64,000 nt of DNA from Chromohalobacter nigrandesensis (GTDB lineage: Bacteria; Pseudomonadota; Gammaproteobacteria; Pseudomonadales; Halomonadaceae). The stretch's first letter is position 1; the number at the start of each line of letters is the position of its first letter. The notes under the pieces were generated by a model. It was not told the origin of the DNA. It ran no database searches and saw only the letters and a list, made by a program, of their open reading frames with translations. The position numbers and the translations under genes are program-made. Location: NCBI RefSeq assembly GCF_023061285.1, contig NZ_JAKGAM010000003.1:124001-188000 (forward strand), given 5' to 3'. Of the stretch, positions 55,737 through 64,000 are shown piece after piece.

Positions 55737-56285
55737 ATGTACACCACGCGGCGTGTATTCTTCGCCGTCTGGCCCGACGACGCCCTGCGCGCGCGCCTGG
55801 CAACGCTGGCGACACGCCTCCAACGCCATTGCGGGGGGCACACGCCGGTCGTCGCTAACCTGCATCTCACGCTGGGATTTCTGGGTAATTTACCCACGGC
55901 GGAGATCGCGTCTCTGCAGGCATTGACCGAGCGCCTGACGCTGCCTGCCGGCGAGTGGACGCTCGACCGCTACGGCTATTTTCACAAACCGCGCCTGGCA
56001 TGGCTCGGCGGTCCGCCGACAGCCACGCTGAACCTGTGGCACGCGCGTCTTGGCGAAGCCCTGGCAGCGAGTGGCCGGCCGCTGCCGGCCTCGCATGACT
56101 ATCGGCCGCATGTCACGCTACTGCGCCACGCCGAGAAGGCGCCGCCGGCAACGCTCGAGGCACCCGAATGGACCTGGCCGTTGACGCGGCTGACGCTAGT
56201 GGAATCGATTCTCGACGGCACTCGGCCCATCTATCGAGTGCTGGCCGAGTGCCCGGCGACAGTCACGGCAAGTCGCCGGGACTAG
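55737..56285 (+). CDS. thpR: RNA 2',3'-cyclic phosphodiesterase ThpR
   Basis: 182 aa from ATG 55737 (GGTGA upstream); GTG 55728 in the same frame is possible. Two 2H-phosphoesterase motifs, NLHLTLGFLG near residue 45 and PHVTLLRH near 125. Length is normal. It follows ridA by 1 nt and ends 2 nt from the convergent epimerase gene. Confidence 0.9.
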   Translation: MYTTRRVFFAVWPDDALRARLATLATRLQRHCGGHTPVVANLHLTLGFLGNLPTAEIASLQALTERLTLPAGEWTLDRYGYFHKPRLAWLGGPPTATLNLWHARLGEALAASGRPLPASHDYRPHVTLLRHAEKAPPATLEAPEWTWPLTRLTLVESILDGTRPIYRVLAECPATVTASRRD

Positions 56286-56287
56286 GA

Positions 56288-57160
56288 TCAGGCGGACTCG
56301 GATGCCTGGCGATGCGCCTTTATCACCTCGGTATAGCCTTCGCGAAAGGTGGGATATCGAAATTGGTAACCGGTACCCAGCAAGCGTGAATTGTCACAGC
56401 GCTTGCTGGAGCGTCGCCGCAGTGGCGACTGAATGGTCTCGGTCAGTTCGATTTTGAGCTTGCCCGCCATCCACGTCATCACCTCATGCAAGGGCGTCGG
56501 CTCGCAGTCACTGGCCAGATAGAGCACCTCTACCGGCTTGTCGTCGAGAGTCAAGGCGATCAGATGCGCCAGCACACCCGCGCAGTCGTCACGGTGGATA
56601 CGGTTGGAATACATCGGCGGGTTAGCTGCCGCGACGCGTCCTTCCTTGACCTGGCGGATCAACCGATCGCGACCCGGGCCGTAGATTCCCGAAAAGCGCA
56701 CCACGGTGCCAGGCATGGGATGATCGAGCAGCGCTTGTTCGGCCTCACGCATCAGCAGCCCCGAGAATCCGGTGGGTGCAGTCTCGGAAGTTTCATCGAC
56801 CACTTCGCCCGCCTGCTGGGCGTAGACGCCGGTCGAGGAGACGAAGAACACGCGCTTGGGTTGCGTGGTACGCGTCTCGAGTTCGCCGAGCACGGCCTTG
56901 AGTCCCTTGGGATACGCTTCGGCATAGGCATTTTCGTCGAAGCGCGCAGCGCTTAAGATATAGACGACGGTATCCGCGTCAGGCAAGCGCGCCAGCGCAG
57001 CGGGGTCCGTGACGTCCGCTGCCAGGCCCTCGATACCGGTTTCCGCGAGCGGCGCGATATGGCGGCGCACGCCGATCACCCGCTGGCCAGCGTCGATCAA
57101 CCGCTTGCCTAGCTGGATACCAATGTCGCCACAGCCAATAATCAGAGTCGTTTTCTTCAC
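56288..57160 (-). CDS. YeeZ-like NAD(P)-dependent epimerase
   Basis: 290 aa. Rossmann motif TLIIGCGDIGIQLGKRL at the N-terminus, FFVSSTGVYAQ (catalytic Ser) and a RFSGIYGPGRDRL block. The YeeZ-like group is atypical for SDRs: the Tyr/Lys pair is not clear. Function unknown. It ends beside thpR and is divergent from oxyR. Confidence 0.85.
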   Translation of the reverse strand: MKKTTLIIGCGDIGIQLGKRLIDAGQRVIGVRRHIAPLAETGIEGLAADVTDPAALARLPDADTVVYILSAARFDENAYAEAYPKGLKAVLGELETRTTQPKRVFFVSSTGVYAQQAGEVVDETSETAPTGFSGLLMREAEQALLDHPMPGTVVRFSGIYGPGRDRLIRQVKEGRVAAANPPMYSNRIHRDDCAGVLAHLIALTLDDKPVEVLYLASDCEPTPLHEVMTWMAGKLKIELTETIQSPLRRRSSKRCDNSRLLGTGYQFRYPTFREGYTEVIKAHRQASESA

Positions 57161-57174
57161 CTTTCCCTAGCCTC

Positions 57175-57215
57175 TTGGTAAAAGTCCTTGGTAAAAAGTC
57201 CTTAGCAAAAAGTCC
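57175..57215. repeat. Three imperfect 13-14 bp repeats before oxyR
   Basis: TTGGTAAAAGTCC, TTGGTAAAAAGTCC and TTAGCAAAAAGTCC follow one another without a gap in the divergent epimerase/oxyR spacer, 61 bp before the oxyR start. Confidence 0.85.
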
Positions 57216-57276
57216 CTTGCATCGATACCTTAGTGAATCCATCGCGTCGCCCAGGAGGCCCGAAAAGGCCCAGATC

Positions 57277-58197
57277 ATGACCCTAACAGAACTTCGTTAT
57301 ATCGTAACCTTGGCTCAAGAGCACCATTTCGGGCGCGCCGCCGAGCGCTGCTACGTCTCCCAGCCCACGCTCTCGGTGGCCGTCAAGAAGCTGGAAGACG
57401 AGCTGGGCATCGCCTTGTTCGAGCGTTCCAAATCCACCGTACAGGTCACGCCGCTGGGCGAGAAGATCGTCGCTCAGGCACATCGCGTGCTGGAACAGGC
57501 CGGCCTCATCAAGGAAATGGCCACCGAAGGCAAGGACCAGTTGGCGAGCCCTCTGCGCATCGGGGCCATCTACACCATCGGACCTTACCTGTTTCCGCAC
57601 CTGATTCCCGAGCTGTCGCGTCATGCCCCGCAAATGCCACTGTACATCGAAGAAGGCTTGACGGGGGACCTGCGGCGTAAACTGCGCAGCGGTGAGCTGG
57701 ACGCCGTGGTCGTCGCCCTGCCGTTCAACGAGCCGGATGTGCTGACCAAGGCGATCTACGAAGAGCCTTTCGAAGTGCTGATACCCGCCGGACACCCGTG
57801 GACGCGCAAGACGGCTATCGCCAAGGAAGACCTCCTCGAGGAAAAACTGCTGCTGCTGGGCGAGGGGCACTGTTTTCGCGATCAGATCCTCGAAGCCTGC
57901 CCCGCCATCAACAACCAGCTCAACAGTCCGGGCAACACCTTGATCGCCGAAGGCGGCTCGTTGGAAACCATTCGCCATATGGTGGCCTCGGGGCTGGGCA
58001 TCACGGTACTCCCCAAGTCGGCCATCGGCACCAGTCATTACGAATCGGGGCAACTCGAAAGCCGGCCCTTCGCCAATAGCGTGCCCAGCCGTACGGTGGC
58101 CATCGCCTGGCGTGCCAGCTTCCCCCGACCCAAGGCCATCGATGCCCTGACCGAGGCCATCGACGCCTGCCAGCAACAGCGTATCCAGGCGGCATGA
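57277..58197 (+). CDS. oxyR: Peroxide-sensing transcriptional regulator OxyR
   Basis: 306 aa from ATG 57277. LysR winged helix (TLTELRYIVTLAQEHHFGRAAERC), then the redox pair GEGHCFRDQILEAC: counted from this start, the cysteines are 199 and 208, the same numbers as in E. coli OxyR. The intervening 8 residues also match the family. It senses H2O2 by disulfide formation and activates catalase and peroxidase genes. It is followed by recG with a 4-bp overlap, as in Pseudomonas. Confidence 0.95.
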   Translation: MTLTELRYIVTLAQEHHFGRAAERCYVSQPTLSVAVKKLEDELGIALFERSKSTVQVTPLGEKIVAQAHRVLEQAGLIKEMATEGKDQLASPLRIGAIYTIGPYLFPHLIPELSRHAPQMPLYIEEGLTGDLRRKLRSGELDAVVVALPFNEPDVLTKAIYEEPFEVLIPAGHPWTRKTAIAKEDLLEEKLLLLGEGHCFRDQILEACPAINNQLNSPGNTLIAEGGSLETIRHMVASGLGITVLPKSAIGTSHYESGQLESRPFANSVPSRTVAIAWRASFPRPKAIDALTEAIDACQQQRIQAA

Positions 58198-60287
58198 GCA
58201 GCGCAATAAAGACTCTGGATGCACCGGTCAGCGAACTCACCGGCGTGGGCGAGGCGCTGGCCGCCAAGCTCGCCCGGCTAGGCATCGCCAGCATCGCCGA
58301 CATGCTCTTTCATCTGCCGTTGCGCTATCAGGACCGCACGCGCATCACGCCCATCGGCACACTGCGCGCCGGGACCGAAGTCGTGGTCGAGGGCGAGATC
58401 GCCGCCGCCGATATCGTCAAGGGACGGCGGCGCAGCCTGCTGGTGCGTCTCAAGGACGGTTCGGGCATCCTCAGCCTGCGCTTCTTCCATTTCTCGCCTG
58501 CGCAACAACAGCAGTTCACGCGTGGCCTGCGCGTGCGCGCGTTCGGCGAGGCCCGCGCCGGCGCCACGGGTCTCGAGATCTATCATCCCGAGTATCGCCT
58601 GCTGCAACAGGAAGACGCGCCGGTCGAGGAACATCTGACGCCGATCTACCCCACCACCGAGGGCTTGACCCAACCACGCCTGCGCGGTCTGATCCAACAG
58701 GCACTCAAGCAGCTCGACACCGCGCCCGACGCCCTGCCGGACTGGATTCCCGACACCCTGCGCCAGCGCTTTCGCCTGCCGGGGCTACTCGAGTCACTGC
58801 GTTACCTGCACGAGCCACCCCCCGAGGCGCCGGTGGAACGCCTCGCCGAAGGGCGCCATCCGGCCCAGCGACGCCTGGCGCTGGAAGAACTGCTCGCCCA
58901 TCAACTCAGCCTGCGGCAGGTACGCCTGCGTATCCAGACTGACAGCGCGCCCGCACTGGGCGGCGGGCGTAGTCTGCAGGCGCGTTTCCTGACCCAATTG
59001 CCGTTCTCGCTGACCGGCGCGCAGCGCCGGGTTCTCGACGAGATCGGCCACGATCTGGAACGCTCGACCCCCATGCTGCGCCTGGTCCAGGGCGACGTCG
59101 GCTCGGGCAAGACCGTCGTCGCTGCCATGGCGGCACTGGCAGCCATCGCCGGTGACTGCCAGGCGGCCATCATGGCGCCTACCGAGATCCTCGCCGAGCA
59201 GCATTATCGCAACTTCCGCGATTGGTTTGCGCCGCTGGGGATCGAGGTCGGCTGGCTGGCGGGTAAGCTCAAGGGCAAGGCGCGTCTGGATACCAAGGCA
59301 GCGATCGCCGATGGCCGCATTCAGGTCGCAGTGGGCACGCACGCGCTGTTTCAGGACGACGTGCACTTCCACCGCCTGGGCCTGGCGATCATCGACGAAC
59401 AGCATCGCTTCGGCGTTCACCAACGCCTGGCACTGCGCCAGAAAGGCGAAGCCGGTGGCCTCACGCCGCACCAGTTGATCATGACCGCCACGCCGATTCC
59501 GCGCACCCTGGCGATGAGCGCCTACGCCGATCTGGATCTATCGATGATCGACGAACTGCCGCCCGGACGCACACCGGTCAAGACGGTAGCGGTACCCGAC
59601 GAGCGTCGTCCCGAGGTGGTCGAGCGCATTCGTCGCGCCTGCGCCGAGGGCCATCAGGCCTACTGGGTATGCACGCTCATCGAGGAATCCGAAGCCTTGA
59701 CCTGCCAGGCCGCCGAGGCGACCCATGAGCACCTCGGCGAGGCGCTACCCGACCTGGCCATCGGACTGGTGCATGGGCGCATGAAGGCGGCGGAAAAGGC
59801 CGAGGTCATGGAGGCCTTCAAGGCGGGCGAACTGGATCTTCTGATCGCCACCACGGTGATCGAGGTCGGCGTCGACGTGCCCAACGCCAGCTTGATGATC
59901 ATCGAAAACCCCGAGCGTCTGGGGCTCTCGCAGTTGCATCAGCTACGCGGCCGTGTGGGCCGTGGCGCCACCGAGAGCTTCTGCGTGCTGCTCTATCATC
60001 CACCGCTGTCGCAGCACTCGCGGGAACGGCTGGGCGTGATGCGCGATACCACCGATGGCTTTCGCATCGCCGAGAAGGACCTGGAGCTGCGCGGCCCCGG
60101 CGAAGTACTCGGCACCCGTCAGACAGGCCTGGCGCAGATGAAGATCGCCGATCTGGAACGCGATCGTGATCTGCTCGATACCATCAGCCCCCTGGCGCGC
60201 GCGCTACTCGACGAGGCGCCGGAAGCCGCTACGCCCTTGATCCGCCGTTGGCTGGGCGAAGACGCCGGACATTATGGGCATGTCTGA
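58194..60287 (+). CDS. recG: ATP-dependent DNA helicase RecG
   Basis: 697 aa. N-terminal wedge domain (VVVEGEIAAADIVKGRRRSLLVRLKDGSG), helicase motifs LVQGDVGSGKTVVAAMAAL, IIDEQHRFGVHQR, TATPIPRTLAM, ATTVIEVGVDVPNA and the QLRGRVGRGATESFCVLLY/GEVLGTRQTG end typical of RecG. It remodels stalled forks. Co-transcribed with oxyR. Confidence 0.96.
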   Translation: MSSAIKTLDAPVSELTGVGEALAAKLARLGIASIADMLFHLPLRYQDRTRITPIGTLRAGTEVVVEGEIAAADIVKGRRRSLLVRLKDGSGILSLRFFHFSPAQQQQFTRGLRVRAFGEARAGATGLEIYHPEYRLLQQEDAPVEEHLTPIYPTTEGLTQPRLRGLIQQALKQLDTAPDALPDWIPDTLRQRFRLPGLLESLRYLHEPPPEAPVERLAEGRHPAQRRLALEELLAHQLSLRQVRLRIQTDSAPALGGGRSLQARFLTQLPFSLTGAQRRVLDEIGHDLERSTPMLRLVQGDVGSGKTVVAAMAALAAIAGDCQAAIMAPTEILAEQHYRNFRDWFAPLGIEVGWLAGKLKGKARLDTKAAIADGRIQVAVGTHALFQDDVHFHRLGLAIIDEQHRFGVHQRLALRQKGEAGGLTPHQLIMTATPIPRTLAMSAYADLDLSMIDELPPGRTPVKTVAVPDERRPEVVERIRRACAEGHQAYWVCTLIEESEALTCQAAEATHEHLGEALPDLAIGLVHGRMKAAEKAEVMEAFKAGELDLLIATTVIEVGVDVPNASLMIIENPERLGLSQLHQLRGRVGRGATESFCVLLYHPPLSQHSRERLGVMRDTTDGFRIAEKDLELRGPGEVLGTRQTGLAQMKIADLERDRDLLDTISPLARALLDEAPEAATPLIRRWLGEDAGHYGHV

Positions 60288-60318
60288 CGCCTGGCAGGCA
60301 CGCTTAGTGCCCCGGTCG

Positions 60319-60753
60319 TCATGACGACCCAGCGTCATCCTCGGCCTGGCTGGCCTGCCGCTCCCACTTGCCCGCCTTGGCCAGCGCCATGATGACTTCA
60401 CGGGCAATGGCGCGCTGACTCGGCGGCAAGCCGGCGAAGGCTTCCAGGGTCTCGCGCTCGCGATAACTCAACCCCTCCCAAAGATGATCGCTCTCGCGGA
60501 CGCGGTGCTGCGTCGGTGTACCGAAGCGCAAGTCTGCCGGCGGCACTTTCAGCCACTCGGCGAGCACCACGAGCTTTTCCTGAGTGGGCAGTGTCTCACC
60601 GCGAAGCCAGCGGCGTACACCGTGCAGCGTCACTGGACGCCCCGGATTGCGCAGGTTGAACTCACGCTCCAGGACAGCGGGCTTGGGCGCATAGCCGGCC
60701 TGTTGCATGGCCTCGCGCAGGCGTCGGGCGAATTGGGTCTTGGCGTCTTCCAT
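60319..60753 (-). CDS. XRE-like helix-turn-helix protein
   Basis: 144 aa from ATG 60753; longer in-frame starts exist at 60795 and 60822 and none has a clear ribosome site. The N-terminal half reads FARRLREAMQQAGYAPKPAVLEREFN, VTLHGVRRWLRGETLPTQEKLVVLAEWL, like phage-repressor-type HTH proteins. The C-terminal half is helical with REVIMALAKAGKWER. Function unknown; a DNA-binding role is inferred. It follows recG in convergent orientation. Confidence 0.7.
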   Translation of the reverse strand: MEDAKTQFARRLREAMQQAGYAPKPAVLEREFNLRNPGRPVTLHGVRRWLRGETLPTQEKLVVLAEWLKVPPADLRFGTPTQHRVRESDHLWEGLSYRERETLEAFAGLPPSQRAIAREVIMALAKAGKWERQASQAEDDAGSS

Positions 60754-60886
60754 GCCTGCACAGTAAGACGTCTCGCCCTCCAGCGACGTAACCATCTCGT
60801 TGTTTTTTTGAAGATCGGACAATACTAACGGTTACGTAGCGTAGCGTCGATTCTTCCCAGATAGCAGTAACTTACCTGTGACGCCG

Positions 60887-63073
60887 TCATTCACGCGAGG
60901 CCTGCGTCGACAAACGCCCCGCCGCCTCGCTCAGCGCGACGAGTTGACGACTGATCAACGCCAGTTGGCTCTGCAACAAGCGGCGTTCATCACACGTTTC
61001 CTCGGCGGCAGATGCCTCCAGCAAGCGGGCATGCCGCATCAGGGCATCCTGGCATGGTTCGACCCTTTCGCCCACAGCGAGCTGGCGTGCCACGCGCGCC
61101 AGCGTCTCGGCCACATCATCGGCCGCCGCCGTCACCGTAGTGTTGTCATCACCCGCAGCGCCGGCCGCCCCGCGATGGGCCCCCAAGGCCGAGAGATAAC
61201 TCAGCAGGGTGTGCGAATGCACCAGGAAACGCAGCCCGATATCGGCGTCCTTGCGAAAGTGGCCCGGCTCCAGCAGCACATTGCCCAGCGTCGTGGAAAG
61301 CGCCGCATCGGCGTTATGGGCGTTACGCCGTGCCAGACGATAGGTGAGATCGTCACGCTTACCACGCGCGTACTGGTCGAGGATCGCGCGCAGATAGGCC
61401 GCGCTGGCTTCGAGTGTCGTCGCCGCCTGGCGGTGCAGACCGCGCCCTTGCCAATCGGGCAGGATGACCAGCACTGCCAGGCCCGCGATGGCGGCGCCCA
61501 GCAGGGTATCGAACAGACGCGGCCAGATCAGCCCGAAGCCATCCCCGACTTGATTGAAGCAACACAGCACCATCAGCGTGATGGCGGCCGTCGCCAAGGT
61601 GTAATGATGCGCCCGGGTAGCGAAGAAGGCGACGCCGGCAGCCACTGCGATCAAGGCCTGGACAGGCTCGGTGGGAAACAGCGTGATCAGCGCCCAGCCA
61701 GCGACCAGGCCCAGCACCGTGCCTTGGATACGCTGGCGCAGAAAACGCCGCGTGGCCCCGAAATTGGGGCGACACACGAACACGCTGGTAAGCAGGATCC
61801 AATACCCCTGAGTGGGGTGAATCCAGTGCAGCAGGCCATAACCCACCACCAGGGTCACGCTCAAGCGCAGCGCATGGCGAAACACCGGCGACGCCAGGCT
61901 GAGGTGCGCCTGCAGGCGCTCAAAGACATCGCGCAGCCCGCGAGGCGAGCGATCGAACAGACTGCTGTCCTCGTGATCGGCTCGCGTGTCGGGATTGTCG
62001 GCACCGGCCAGCTTGTCTTCCAGCGTGGCGAGATTATCGCCCAGCGCCGACAGCGAGCCCAGCAAGTCGCGCCACTCGTCGCGTCCCTGGGCATGCAGAT
62101 TGTTAAGGGATGCGTTGAAATCCTCCAGTGCCTGAGCGCTGGGGCCGTGATCGAAGGGACGATCGAGCAGCAGCGCGCGACTCAAAGCCTTGCAGGCACG
62201 CCCTTGCTGATCGAGTAGGCGCTGGGCGCGAAACAGGATGTCATGATGGAAGAACGCCTCGGCCAGCGCGCCATACGGATAATGCGAGGAACTCGCGCGC
62301 TCGTGAATATCCTGGGCGATGAAGTAGAGCCGCAGGTAGCGATTGAGTTTACGCCCGCCCCGCTGGCCTTCGAGGCGCCGGAAAATCATCTCCTTGCTCT
62401 GGTTGAGCGCCGCCACCACGCGGCCATTCTGCTGGGCCAGCGCCAGACGCTGCTGCTCGATGTCCATCCCTCTCAGCGGCTCGAAAAGCGCCGACTTGAG
62501 GCGCAAGTAAACGCCCAGCTCGCGAAAGACGTGCGCCAGGCTCAACTTGAGCGGATGCCGCGAGAACAAGGCGCACCACACCACCGAGATCGCCCCGTAC
62601 CAGGCCGCGCCCGAAACCAGTAGCAACGGCTCGCGCCACAGCTCATCCGGCGCCACGCCGCCGTGTTGCTCGAGGCTGATCATGGTGTAGATGGCGAGAA
62701 TCAGGGTCGCGGTGGCGATGGTCGCATAACGCTGTCCCACCGCGCCGAGCATGGTCATGCCGAAACTCGATACCCCGAGGCCCAGCGCGAAGATCGCCGG
62801 GTGCGCGAACGTCAGCTCCACCGACACTGCGGCGACGGCGAAACACACCAAGGTTACCAGCAATGCCTGCAGTCGCCCTTGCCAAGTATCGTCGGTCTCC
62901 GCCAGGGCACTGGCGATGATGCCCAGGAACAGCGGGATCAGCTTGCGCATGTCGTCGAGATACCAGCACAGCGCCATGACGCCGCCCAGAGCGATGAACA
63001 CACGCAAGCTGTAGGCGAAGGACTCCAGGGTCCAGAGGCGTCTGAGCGATTGGGTCAACGACGTCGGTAGCAT
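60887..63073 (-). CDS. yccS: YccS/FUSC-family inner membrane protein
   Basis: 728 aa. Two sets of membrane helices, an N-terminal FUSC-type block (about 20-160) and a second one (about 400-530), separated by a cytoplasmic helical region and followed by a helical tail. The FVCRPNFGATRRFLRQRIQGTVLGLVAGW stretch is the conserved FUSC/YccS signature. Relatives may export aromatic acids, but the YccS function is not established. Confidence 0.87.
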   Translation of the reverse strand: MLPTSLTQSLRRLWTLESFAYSLRVFIALGGVMALCWYLDDMRKLIPLFLGIIASALAETDDTWQGRLQALLVTLVCFAVAAVSVELTFAHPAIFALGLGVSSFGMTMLGAVGQRYATIATATLILAIYTMISLEQHGGVAPDELWREPLLLVSGAAWYGAISVVWCALFSRHPLKLSLAHVFRELGVYLRLKSALFEPLRGMDIEQQRLALAQQNGRVVAALNQSKEMIFRRLEGQRGGRKLNRYLRLYFIAQDIHERASSSHYPYGALAEAFFHHDILFRAQRLLDQQGRACKALSRALLLDRPFDHGPSAQALEDFNASLNNLHAQGRDEWRDLLGSLSALGDNLATLEDKLAGADNPDTRADHEDSSLFDRSPRGLRDVFERLQAHLSLASPVFRHALRLSVTLVVGYGLLHWIHPTQGYWILLTSVFVCRPNFGATRRFLRQRIQGTVLGLVAGWALITLFPTEPVQALIAVAAGVAFFATRAHHYTLATAAITLMVLCCFNQVGDGFGLIWPRLFDTLLGAAIAGLAVLVILPDWQGRGLHRQAATTLEASAAYLRAILDQYARGKRDDLTYRLARRNAHNADAALSTTLGNVLLEPGHFRKDADIGLRFLVHSHTLLSYLSALGAHRGAAGAAGDDNTTVTAAADDVAETLARVARQLAVGERVEPCQDALMRHARLLEASAAEETCDERRLLQSQLALISRQLVALSEAAGRLSTQASRE

Positions 63074-63182
63074 ATCTCTCGGTCGGACGGTAACAAGCCA
63101 GAAAGTCGCGTCATGCGCGACACTACGACGTTAGTATAACGAATCCTGTCGAAGCGGGGCGACTTCCGTCGTGCTGCGGATG

Positions 63183-63542
63183 TTAGCGCAGATGCTTGAG
63201 CAGACCTTGCAGGCGCTCCAGGTCGCGCGAGTCGCCGACCAGACGCAGACGACCGCTTTGTAAACCGTCGAAGAACGCACGCGCTGTGGGGCGCTTGAGA
63301 AACGCCACGCCGGCATGGGCATCGCGAAAGCGCAGTTCCAGATCGAGATCGATGGGCAGACCCGGCGCATCCTCGATGGACTCGGGGCGCATACGGTAAT
63401 GGCGTGCGAGGCTGAGGTCCTCGGTGGCGACGCCCCAATCGAAGCGTTGCATGTCCGAGAGCTTCTGCTGAAAACGCGTATTGCGGCGTCGCGCACGCTT
63501 GAGCATGACACCCAATAGCCACAACATCAGACGCAATTTCAT
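63183..63542 (-). CDS. Small hypothetical protein
   Basis: 119 aa from ATG 63542 (GAGG 6 nt upstream); a longer frame to 63590 is also open. It begins with a hydrophobic anchor-like segment (KLRLMLWLLGVMLKRARRRN), then a soluble domain with IDLDLELRFRDAHAG and GRLRLVGDSRDLERLQGLLKHL. The soluble part is faintly like a SCP2-type lipid-binding fold, which I cannot confirm. It lies between the HU gene and the YccS-type gene. Confidence 0.6.
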   Translation of the reverse strand: MKLRLMLWLLGVMLKRARRRNTRFQQKLSDMQRFDWGVATEDLSLARHYRMRPESIEDAPGLPIDLDLELRFRDAHAGVAFLKRPTARAFFDGLQSGRLRLVGDSRDLERLQGLLKHLR

Positions 63543-63586
63543 GCGCGCCTCGATATATAGAAAAAGAAGGGAAAGGAGAAGGAATT

Positions 63587-63630
63587 GCACGGAGCGTCGG
63601 TGAAGAACGGATGATCCGAACGCTCCGTGC
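63587..63630 (-). terminator. Hairpin after the HU gene
   Basis: An 11-bp stem (63587-63597 with 63620-63630) extended by three pairs past a one-base bulge, large loop, 7 nt beyond the HU stop. The U-tract is weak on the minus strand. Confidence 0.55.
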
Positions 63631-63636
63631 CGTCAC

Positions 63637-63909
63637 TCACTTCACGGCATCCTTGAGCGCCTTGCCGGGCTTGAATGCCACAGTCTTGCTTGCCGGAATG
63701 GTCAACGGCTTACCTGTCTGCGGATTCTTGCCGGTACGCGCGGCACGCTCGCGTACGGTGAAGGCACCGAACCCGATCAGCGAGACGTCCTGGCCCTTGG
63801 AGACGGTATCCGTGATTTCATCGAGAATGACATTAAGGACCTGACTAGCCTTGTCCTTGGAAAGATCGGCACGCTCGGCGATCGCCGCGGCGAGTTCTGG
63901 CTTGCGCAT
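63637..63909 (-). CDS. hupB: DNA-binding protein HU (beta-type)
   Basis: 90 aa from ATG 63909 (AGGAGG upstream). Typical start RKPELAAAIAERADLSKDKAS, then SLIGFGAFTVRERAARTGKNP with the arm residues and KTVAFKPGKALKDAV. It compacts and bends DNA in the nucleoid. Confidence 0.95.
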   Translation of the reverse strand: MRKPELAAAIAERADLSKDKASQVLNVILDEITDTVSKGQDVSLIGFGAFTVRERAARTGKNPQTGKPLTIPASKTVAFKPGKALKDAVK

Positions 63910-64000
63910 AAAGCCCTCCTGGTTTGGCAACGAATACGACACCTCTTTGATGTCGCTTGTTGTTTTTCAATGAGTGAAACGCACGCCACGCCCTCGGCGC

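Noticed and set aside
60314-60329. A perfect 16-bp palindrome GGTCGTCATGACGACC as an operator.
   Set aside because: It overlaps the stop codon of the XRE-like gene and the recG end, with no promoter context; likely part of a weak convergent terminator or chance.
60878-62218. A 446-codon + strand frame over the YccS-type gene.
   Set aside because: Antisense shadow with Arg/Gln/His-rich composition and no recognisable domain.

Overview
The window is a GC-rich gammaproteobacterial chromosome segment. Gene content and order point to Halomonadaceae, most likely Chromohalobacter or a close relative. The evidence is a Pseudomonas-like order pyrE-crc-rph-yicC ... gmk-rpoZ-spoT-ridA ... oxyR-recG ... 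HU, together with several compatible-solute and quaternary-amine type genes. I ran no database search; names rest on motifs and on recall of the families.

Layout. (a) 1-3894: a cluster on the + strand with an M24 (DddP-like) metalloenzyme, a glycine-betaine-type binding protein, a GlxA/CdhR-type AraC regulator and a gamma-butyrobetaine-dioxygenase-like enzyme. It looks like quaternary amine (carnitine-type) uptake and catabolism. (b) 3945-6260: an AT-rich foreign island with an EamA exporter and a phytanoyl-CoA-dioxygenase-like enzyme. Its right edge falls inside a BKACE (DUF849) gene, of which only 61 codons remain. (c) 6594-14935: a sugar-acid block. A RhmD-like dehydratase and a GntP permease sit on the minus strand with denD. 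Divergent to them, a FadR-type regulator, ltnD, otnK, otnC and otnI form a complete D-erythronate/L-threonate pathway, with a promoter and operator visible upstream of the regulator. (d) 15024-25894: RIO kinase, DbpA, tRNA-Arg(CCG), a CitE-like lyase with a CaiB-type CoA-transferase and a divergent LysR, Rep helicase, TrmL, a 12-copy heptanucleotide repeat, a YfaZ porin, PyrE and Crc. (e) 25973-27722: rph and yicC.

(f) 27723-52069: about 24 kb that separates yicC from gmk, which are normally adjacent. It is accessory in character. It holds a PIN/ImmA-IrrE toxin-antitoxin pair, a 1076-aa SF1 helicase fused in arrangement to a restriction-system remnant, fragments of yicC and of an amidase, NhaC, an orphan PAAR effector with a small membrane protein that is probably its immunity protein, a Fic protein, a CynX-type MFS carrier, a hipA-hipB pair behind three evenly spaced operators, an MFS deletion scar, the carboxynorspermidine synthase/decarboxylase pair, an SDR/LysR pair, YggL, further MFS carriers, a histidine phosphatase and PyrC. 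(g) 52070-63909: conserved core again: gmk, rpoZ, spoT, ridA, thpR, a YeeZ-like epimerase, oxyR, recG, an XRE-like protein, a YccS-type protein, a small hypothetical and HU.

The most interesting parts are the three 41-bp-phased GAGC-N8-GCTC operators before hipA, the helicase locus with its restriction remnant, the PAAR effector/immunity pair, the AT-rich dioxygenase/exporter island that interrupts a BKACE gene, the evidence that the yicC-gmk junction has been an insertion site, and a perfect 7-bp tandem repeat in the trmL leader.
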